A stretch of 36,483 bases of DNA, from assembly GCA_025351785.1 (NCBI GenBank), contig JANXVF010000175.1, positions 1-36,483 of the forward strand, written 5' to 3'. The translations under genes and the position numbers were made by a program. Positions 30,891 to 36,483 of the stretch are shown piece by piece; positions within the stretch are counted from its first letter, which is position 1, and every line of letters starts with the position of its first letter. This stretch comes from Flavobacterium sp. (GTDB lineage Bacteria > Bacteroidota > Bacteroidia > Flavobacteriales > Flavobacteriaceae). The notes beneath the pieces were generated by a model. It saw only the letters and a list, made by a program, of their open reading frames with translations. It did not search any database and was not told the origin of the DNA.

Positions 30891-32402
30891 CTACTTTACT
30901 TCTTGCATTAATTTTTTTACTAATGGTGAAATTATAATCAATATTACACCTGCTATCAAAGCATATATGGCTAATTGTTTATACCCATCTGCATATACGA
31001 TAAGTTTAGCAGAATTGGATGCGTGTTCGGACGCTTCTGCTATATTTGCACCAAGCAAACCAGCAAAATATTGTCCATAAGCACTAGCTAAAAACCACAT
31101 TCCCATTATAACAGCTTGTGTTTTTTGAGGAGAAAGTTTGGTCATTGCCGACATTCCAATTGGAGATAAACATAATTCTCCAAAAGTGATTATGAACCAA
31201 CCAAAAGTGAATAACCCTAATGAGGTTCTGCCAAAAACATTAGCAAAAAATTTGGTATAGTAAAAAACATAAAATCCTGCAGCTAAAAATAAAAATGCTA
31301 TTCCGAATTTAACTACTGTATTGGGTTCTATTTTTCGCTTATTCATCCATAACCAAACCAATCCAACTAATGCAGCAAAAACAATAACAAACAAAGAGTT
31401 TGCGGAATTATTAACTCCGTTTGGATCTAATTTTACACCTAAAATACTGTTATTTAGATTACTGACAGCAAAAGCACTTAATGATCCTCCACTTTGCTCA
31501 AAGAACGCCCAAAAAACTACCGAGAATAGCATGAAAATTACTGCTGCGACTAATTTTTTATTTTGAGCAACACTAAATCCTTTCATTTCATATAGTAAAT
31601 ACACTATAGAAATTGGACCTATTATGTACATAAAATAGTCAGTGTAAACCGTATTTGAAACCATTATCATTATTATAGGTATAATTAATAAAGAACCCAA
31701 ATAAGTAGCATATTCATATAACTTTCTTTTTGCAATAGTTAAATGAGTTAATGGAGACAATCCTATTTGTCCTAAACTTTTTTGTGTTTGAATGAATGTT
31801 ACCAAACTGATAATCATAACGACAGAAGCAAATCCAAAAGCATAATTCCATCTTAAATGAACTGGCACAAAAGATGTCCAAAGATTTCCGTTGGCAACTG
31901 CAATACAAATGTAACCTCCAATTAACGCCCCTAAATTAACTCCTGCATAGAATAAAGAAAAACCCGCATCTCTTCTATTATCGTCATCTTTATACAATTT
32001 TCCTACCATTGAAGATATGTTTGGCTTAAAAAAACCTGTTCCAACAATAGTAAAACTTACTCCAATAAAGAACAAATCTTTAGGACTAATAGCAAGAATA
32101 ATGCTTCCCACAATCATTAAAAGTCCTCCCCAAAAAAGTGATTTTCTAAAACCAAAAATTTTATCGGCAAACAAACCTCCAATAAAAGTAAAAGCATAAA
32201 CCCAAGCTTGAGTTGCACCATATTGCAGATTTGCATCTGTATCTTTCATCAATAGCTGACTTGTCATAAAAACATACAACATGCCTCGCATTCCATAAAA
32301 GCTAAAACGTTCCCACATTTCACTAAAAAATAAATACCAAAGTTGTTTTGGATATTTTCCTTTAAAGTTTTGAATTTGCTCTAAAGTTTGATTTTGTTCC
32401 AT
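30891..32402 (-). CDS. Peptide MFS transporter, POT/PTR family (shorter copy)
   Basis: Proton-coupled di/tripeptide symporter of 503 residues with about 12-14 helices. The POT signature ExxERFxxYG is SEMWERFSFYG (Glu28, Glu31, Arg32), and FSLFYAGVNLGALIG is the second POT motif. GELCLSPIGMSAMTKLSP on helix 10 is also typical. It is the second POT gene in a row, after the peptidase and the longer POT gene. A strong hairpin sits 22 bases before its ATG. Substrate preference relative to the other copy is unknown. Confidence 0.94.
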   Translation of the reverse strand: MEQNQTLEQIQNFKGKYPKQLWYLFFSEMWERFSFYGMRGMLYVFMTSQLLMKDTDANLQYGATQAWVYAFTFIGGLFADKIFGFRKSLFWGGLLMIVGSIILAISPKDLFFIGVSFTIVGTGFFKPNISSMVGKLYKDDDNRRDAGFSLFYAGVNLGALIGGYICIAVANGNLWTSFVPVHLRWNYAFGFASVVMIISLVTFIQTQKSLGQIGLSPLTHLTIAKRKLYEYATYLGSLLIIPIIMIMVSNTVYTDYFMYIIGPISIVYLLYEMKGFSVAQNKKLVAAVIFMLFSVVFWAFFEQSGGSLSAFAVSNLNNSILGVKLDPNGVNNSANSLFVIVFAALVGLVWLWMNKRKIEPNTVVKFGIAFLFLAAGFYVFYYTKFFANVFGRTSLGLFTFGWFIITFGELCLSPIGMSAMTKLSPQKTQAVIMGMWFLASAYGQYFAGLLGANIAEASEHASNSAKLIVYADGYKQLAIYALIAGVILIIISPLVKKLMQEVK

Positions 32403-32419
32403 TCTATTTTTTTGATTAA

Positions 32420-32453
32420 AAAAACAAACCTACAAGGATTTCTTGTAGGTTTG
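32420..32453 (-). terminator. Strong hairpin with T run between the two POT genes
   Basis: CAAACCTACAAG (32425-32436) and CTTGTAGGTTTG (32442-32453) form a perfect 12-base stem with loop GATTT. On the minus strand seven Ts follow. It lies after the longer POT gene and 22 bases before the ATG of the shorter one, so it is a terminator or attenuator for the second POT gene. Confidence 0.85.
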
Positions 32454-32479
32454 AAAGGTATAAAATATTTTAAATTCTA

Positions 32480-34201
32480 TTAACGTACACCATGCATCAT
32501 TTTTTTTAATTTTGGAGTAAGCGCCATTAAAATTACAGCTGCTAATCCGCAAAGAATAACAAAAACCATAAAGAATTCAAATAAATTATGAATTTCAAAA
32601 CCAGCAAATACTGGATTATTTGGGCTAATTTGGTTTTTTTCAAGAATGGCTAGTTGGTCGGCAGTTAATGTAATTTTTTTATCTAAAACAGCTTGTAAAT
32701 CGATTCCAAATTCTTTGGCTTTATTAAATTTATCTCCAGTTGCTGGTAAGATAGAACCTAAAGTTCCAGCTAAAGCATAACCTGAGGCATTCGATAAAAA
32801 GAAAACTCCGTATAATAATGAAGAAAAACGTTTTGGAGATAATTTGCCTACTAATGACAATCCAATTGGAGATAAACAAAGTTCGGCACAAGTTTGAATT
32901 AAATATAAAAGGATTAACCATTTTATAGCTAACAATCCGTTATTTCCTAAATCTTTTACATTGTGAGCAATAATGAAATAACTCAGCGCAACCAATCCTA
33001 ATCCAACGGCTTGCTTTACAGGAGAAATTGGTTCTCTGTCTTTGCTTCTTAAATAATCCCATAACATACTAAAAGGAACTGCAAAAGCAACAACAAATAA
33101 TCCATTAAAAATTTGAACCATCGACGGTGGCATATTATATCCAAAGAAATTTCTGTCACATTGATTATCGGCAATAAATGTAAGTGATGAACCAGCTTGT
33201 TCAAATGCTGCCCAGAAAAATATCACAAAAAATGCAACAATATAAATCACTTTAATTCTGTCTTTTTCAACTTTAGTTAATGATGAATCTGATATAATTA
33301 ATCCTGCCAAAGATAAACCACTGGCATAAATTAAAGAATAAATAGCATTTTGACCAAATAGATAATGAAAAGTCAAACCCAAACTTACAAATGCTACAAC
33401 AGCACCTATCAACGCTTTCTGAGAAAAAACTGCTTTTTGCGATTCGCCTTCTTCGTAATCATCGTTCACATTGTGTTTTGGCAAACCGCCTAATGGACGA
33501 CCTTCTGGAGTGATAACATATTTATTTTTTAAGAAATAGAAAACCGCTGTACCAATTAACATTGCTATTGATGCGGCTAAGAAACCCCATTTAAAAGCAT
33601 GGATGTCTCTAATTGTATCAAAAGTTCCATCTGCCAACATTTTATATTTTCCGTCTGGTAAAAGTATTTTGTTTTTTACATCTCCAACTATTGGACAAAT
33701 TAACTGACCTAAAAAAGCGCCTAAGTTAATTCCCATATAGAAAATGGTAAAGGCTGTATCTAATTTAGATTTTTCTTGTTTTGGATACAAACTTCCTACC
33801 ATTGATGAAATATTTGGTTTAAAAAAACCATTTCCAAAAATGATGATTCCTAATGCAGTCCACATTAATGAAGTTGCTAAACTAATATTAGAACCAAAAA
33901 CGCTCGCGCTGAAAAACAATAGAAATTGTCCTAAAGCCATCATTAATCCGCCAAGTAAAATACAATTTCTGTTTCCGAAAAAACGATCCGAAATAAATCC
34001 GCCCAACATTGGTGTTAAATAACAAAGTCCAAGAAATCCTCCATAAATTAATGAAGCATCTTCCTCTTTCATCATTAAAGAATTTACTAAAAATAAGGTA
34101 AGTATTGCTCGCATTCCATAGAAATTGAATCGTTCCCACATTTCGGTTCCGAATAATACCCAAAGTCCTTTGGGATGTGCTGTTTTTACTTGTTCACTCA
34201 T
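32480..34201 (-). CDS. Peptide MFS transporter, POT/PTR family (longer copy)
   Basis: Proton-coupled peptide symporter of 573 residues. The signature ExxERFxxYG is TEMWERFNFYG (Glu20, Glu23, Arg24), with FTIFYMGINLGAFLG as the second motif and AELCLSPIGLSLVGKLSP near helix 10. It is about 70 residues longer than its neighbour, mainly in loops around residues 170-250 and 480-535. The pair look like an old duplication rather than a recent one. It follows the DPP4-type peptidase by 32 bases, so peptidase and importer are probably made together. Confidence 0.95.
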   Translation of the reverse strand: MSEQVKTAHPKGLWVLFGTEMWERFNFYGMRAILTLFLVNSLMMKEEDASLIYGGFLGLCYLTPMLGGFISDRFFGNRNCILLGGLMMALGQFLLFFSASVFGSNISLATSLMWTALGIIIFGNGFFKPNISSMVGSLYPKQEKSKLDTAFTIFYMGINLGAFLGQLICPIVGDVKNKILLPDGKYKMLADGTFDTIRDIHAFKWGFLAASIAMLIGTAVFYFLKNKYVITPEGRPLGGLPKHNVNDDYEEGESQKAVFSQKALIGAVVAFVSLGLTFHYLFGQNAIYSLIYASGLSLAGLIISDSSLTKVEKDRIKVIYIVAFFVIFFWAAFEQAGSSLTFIADNQCDRNFFGYNMPPSMVQIFNGLFVVAFAVPFSMLWDYLRSKDREPISPVKQAVGLGLVALSYFIIAHNVKDLGNNGLLAIKWLILLYLIQTCAELCLSPIGLSLVGKLSPKRFSSLLYGVFFLSNASGYALAGTLGSILPATGDKFNKAKEFGIDLQAVLDKKITLTADQLAILEKNQISPNNPVFAGFEIHNLFEFFMVFVILCGLAAVILMALTPKLKKMMHGVR

Positions 34202-34233
34202 TGTTAATTAGTTTTAGTTTATATTTAGTTTGT

Positions 34234-36402
34234 TTATAGTTTTTCTTTAATAAAATTTGTCATTTTATTAAACAACTGAATTCGGGTTTTTCCTCCATAA
34301 ATTCCGTGATTTTTGTCAGGATAAACTGCCCAATCAAATTGTTTATTGGCTTGAACTAATGCTTCTATAAACTGCATTGAGTTTTGAAAATGCACATTAT
34401 CATCGGCTGTACCATGAATTAAAAGAAAATTTCCTTTCAATTTATCGGCGAAATTTATTGGCGAATTATTGTCATAACCACTGGCATTTTCTTGTGGCGT
34501 TTGCATGTATCTTTCGGTATAAATGCTATCATAAAACCTCCAATTGGTAACTGGCGCTACTGCAATTGCCATTTTAAAAACATCGGCACCTTTAAGAATA
34601 CAATTACTTGCCATAAATCCGCCATAAGACCAGCCAAATATACCAATTCTAGTTTTATCAACATAACTGTAATTTCCGATTACTTTAGCCGCATCAATTT
34701 GATCTTCGACTTCATATTTTCCTAATTCTTTTTGGGTTAATTTTTTGAAACTGGCACCTTTAAAGCCGGTACCTCGTCCGTCTACACAGGCAACTATATA
34801 GCCTTGTTGCGTTAACGACATAAACCAATAATCATCAGTATCTAACCAACTATTAGTAACTTGTTGCGATCCTGGTCCTGAATATTGATACATAAAAACA
34901 GGATATTTTTTTGCAGTGTCAAAGTCCTTGGGTTTAATTATCCAAGCGTTAAGTTTATTTCCTTTTTCGGTAGTAAGTTCAAAAAATTCTTTGATAGGCA
35001 AGTTGTATTTTTTCAATTTTTCTGACAAAGCTTCGTTACTTACTATACTTTGAACTAATTTACCGTCTTTAGAATTATTAAGAGTATAGGTAGTAGGCTG
35101 TATTGCAGAAGAATAGGTATTGATAAAATAGGAATAATCGGGGCTAAAAGTAGCATCATTTGTTCCAGATTGTTGAGAAAGTTTGGTTTTTGATTTTCCG
35201 TCAAGTGAAATTTTATAAACATCTCTTACAGTCGAACCATTTTCTACTGATTGATAAAAAACTGTTTTTGTTTTTTCGTCAAAACCATAATAAGCTGTAA
35301 CTTCCCAGTTGCCTTTTGTAACTTGATTTTTCAATTTTCCAGTTTTGTCATAAAAATAAATATGATTGTAGCCATCTTTTTCTGATGTCCAAATAAAACT
35401 ATTGTCTTTTAGAAAAGTTAAATTGTCAGTAACATCTATATAAGCATTGTCTTTTTCATTCATAACCACTCTGGCACTCCCAGATGTTCCATCTATAAAA
35501 ATCAAATCTAAATTGTCTTGGTGGCGATTTAAAACTTGAACCGATAATATATTTGCATCATTTGTCCATTTCATTCGTGCAATATAAAAATCAGAATAGT
35601 TACCTAAATTTATATCTTTTTTAGATTTAGAATTCACCTCATATATATGTAGCGAAACAACAGCATTCTTTTCGCCAGCTTTTGGATATTTAAAAGTTTC
35701 TACCGTAGGGTACAAATCTTTCTTGTAAATATTCATTGTAAACTCGGGCACTGCACTTTCGTCAAAACGAATGAACCCTATTTTTTTACTATCAGCACTC
35801 CAGTCGAATGCTCTTACAAAAGCAAATTCTTCTTCATAAACCCAGTCGGTAATTCCGTTGATGATTTCATTTTTTTTGCCATCAAATGTTACTTGAGCAA
35901 CTTGTTTTGAAGCAATATCATAAATAAATAAATTATTTTCTTTTGCAAATCCAATTTTTGTTCCGTCAGGGGAAAAAGTTGGTTCTTGTACTTGCTCAAA
36001 AATTTTAGTAAGTGCTTTTGAAGCTAAATTATATAAAAAATAATCGGCTGTAAACGAATGACGAAAAATTGGGTTAGTATTGTTTGCAATTAAAATTTGT
36101 TTTTCATCAGTGCTAAAAGTGTAACTATCAATTCCGTCAGAAAGATCTTTAAAATTTTTAGAGTCGATTAAAGTTGAAACTTTTTTTAAAGTAGCATAAT
36201 CATACAAATCGATTTGCTGGCTTCGGGTAGCTCTATCCGAATTGAGAACAGTGTACTGGTTTGTGTTTTTCATAGCTTGCAATTCGTCCATTCCTTTGGC
36301 ACGAAAAGTTCCTGTATAAATTTCTTCAACAGAAATTTTTTGCTGGGCATTGATTGAGAAACTTGTTAAAACAAATAGAATAATAATTTTAATACTTTTC
36401 AT
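34234..36402 (-). CDS. DPP4-type S9 family dipeptidyl peptidase
   Basis: Exported serine peptidase of 722 residues that removes X-Pro or X-Ala dipeptides from peptide N-termini. The signal peptide is MKSIKIIILFVLTSFSINAQ. A beta-propeller runs to about 470, with the substrate-amine motif DWVYEEEFAF (186-195). The alpha/beta-hydrolase domain has Ser592 in GWSYGGFM, Asp667 in HGTADDNVHF and His699 in KNHGIYG. All catalytic residues are intact. It heads a group with two POT transporters that would take up the released dipeptides. The 81 bases to the window end show no exact -7 box. Confidence 0.95.
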   Translation of the reverse strand: MKSIKIIILFVLTSFSINAQQKISVEEIYTGTFRAKGMDELQAMKNTNQYTVLNSDRATRSQQIDLYDYATLKKVSTLIDSKNFKDLSDGIDSYTFSTDEKQILIANNTNPIFRHSFTADYFLYNLASKALTKIFEQVQEPTFSPDGTKIGFAKENNLFIYDIASKQVAQVTFDGKKNEIINGITDWVYEEEFAFVRAFDWSADSKKIGFIRFDESAVPEFTMNIYKKDLYPTVETFKYPKAGEKNAVVSLHIYEVNSKSKKDINLGNYSDFYIARMKWTNDANILSVQVLNRHQDNLDLIFIDGTSGSARVVMNEKDNAYIDVTDNLTFLKDNSFIWTSEKDGYNHIYFYDKTGKLKNQVTKGNWEVTAYYGFDEKTKTVFYQSVENGSTVRDVYKISLDGKSKTKLSQQSGTNDATFSPDYSYFINTYSSAIQPTTYTLNNSKDGKLVQSIVSNEALSEKLKKYNLPIKEFFELTTEKGNKLNAWIIKPKDFDTAKKYPVFMYQYSGPGSQQVTNSWLDTDDYWFMSLTQQGYIVACVDGRGTGFKGASFKKLTQKELGKYEVEDQIDAAKVIGNYSYVDKTRIGIFGWSYGGFMASNCILKGADVFKMAIAVAPVTNWRFYDSIYTERYMQTPQENASGYDNNSPINFADKLKGNFLLIHGTADDNVHFQNSMQFIEALVQANKQFDWAVYPDKNHGIYGGKTRIQLFNKMTNFIKEKL

Positions 36403-36483
36403 TTTTTGGATCGATTTTAAACGACTCCAATTTTAGTGAAAAATTTGCAAATAATAGTAGTTTTTTGTGTTAAATGCAGTTTT

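Noticed and set aside
1..36483. Mobile element, prophage, defence island or other horizontally acquired block
   Set aside because: No transposase, integrase, toxin-antitoxin, restriction or phage gene, no long terminal repeats, and base composition looks even to the eye across the window.

Overview
The window is chromosomal DNA of a low-GC member of the Bacteroidota, most likely a Flavobacterium-like Flavobacteriaceae. The protein families (Flavobacteria-type S16 with a long tail, DUF6252-type lipoprotein, PID-CTERM small protein, LolCE-like and MacB-like permeases) point there, and so does a recurring TAnnTTTG box (the -7 element of the Bacteroidetes housekeeping sigma factor) a short way upstream of many starts. 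Coding is dense and most genes are core housekeeping genes. No IS element, prophage, CRISPR array, integrase, plasmid gene or defence island was seen.

Layout. 1-2121: a truncated AraC-type regulator with a membrane-embedded N-terminus and a YihY/BrkB-family membrane protein. 2213-4838: dusB, convergent with an rbfA-LolCE-like permease operon. 4887-6428: a Rieske-like lipoprotein that has lost both His ligands, then greA and a HIT-family protein. 6437-8911: an rpsP-rimM-orphan histidine kinase run on the minus strand. 9003-10773: a lipoprotein with an inserted repeat domain, a glycine-rich RRM protein, and methylmalonyl-CoA epimerase. 10848-11334: a CAU-anticodon tRNA and a small PID-CTERM protein. 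11347-16960: ribE, divergent from pdxA, then DUF177-rpmF-fabH-accB-accC, which links ribosome assembly to the start of fatty-acid synthesis. 17022-18272: a MacB-type permease without its ATPase. 18507-20068: purH. 20075-25770: the rod-shape operon mreB-mreC-mreD-PBP2-rodA. 25838-28043: surE-small membrane protein-lpxB. 28220-30256: a ComEC-like channel protein. 30260-36402: a minus-strand peptide-use group, with a DPP4-type peptidase, two POT-family peptide transporters and an exported thioredoxin-like protein.

How they work together. The mre/PBP2/RodA operon builds the lateral wall, and surE and lpxB follow it from their own apparent promoter. The DPP4-type enzyme would release dipeptides in the periplasm and the two POT symporters would import them. 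FabH, AccB and AccC supply malonyl-CoA and the first condensation of fatty-acid synthesis.

I do not see a convincing new multi-gene system. The items most worth a second look are small: the His-less Rieske-like lipoprotein, an intrinsic terminator for one gene built into the last codons of its convergent neighbour, a strong hairpin just ahead of the second POT gene, an orphan promoter/terminator pair ahead of greA, leader hairpins on both ribosomal-protein transcripts, the ETP-repeat tail of S16, and a CAU tRNA whose acceptor stem looks like tRNA-Ile2.
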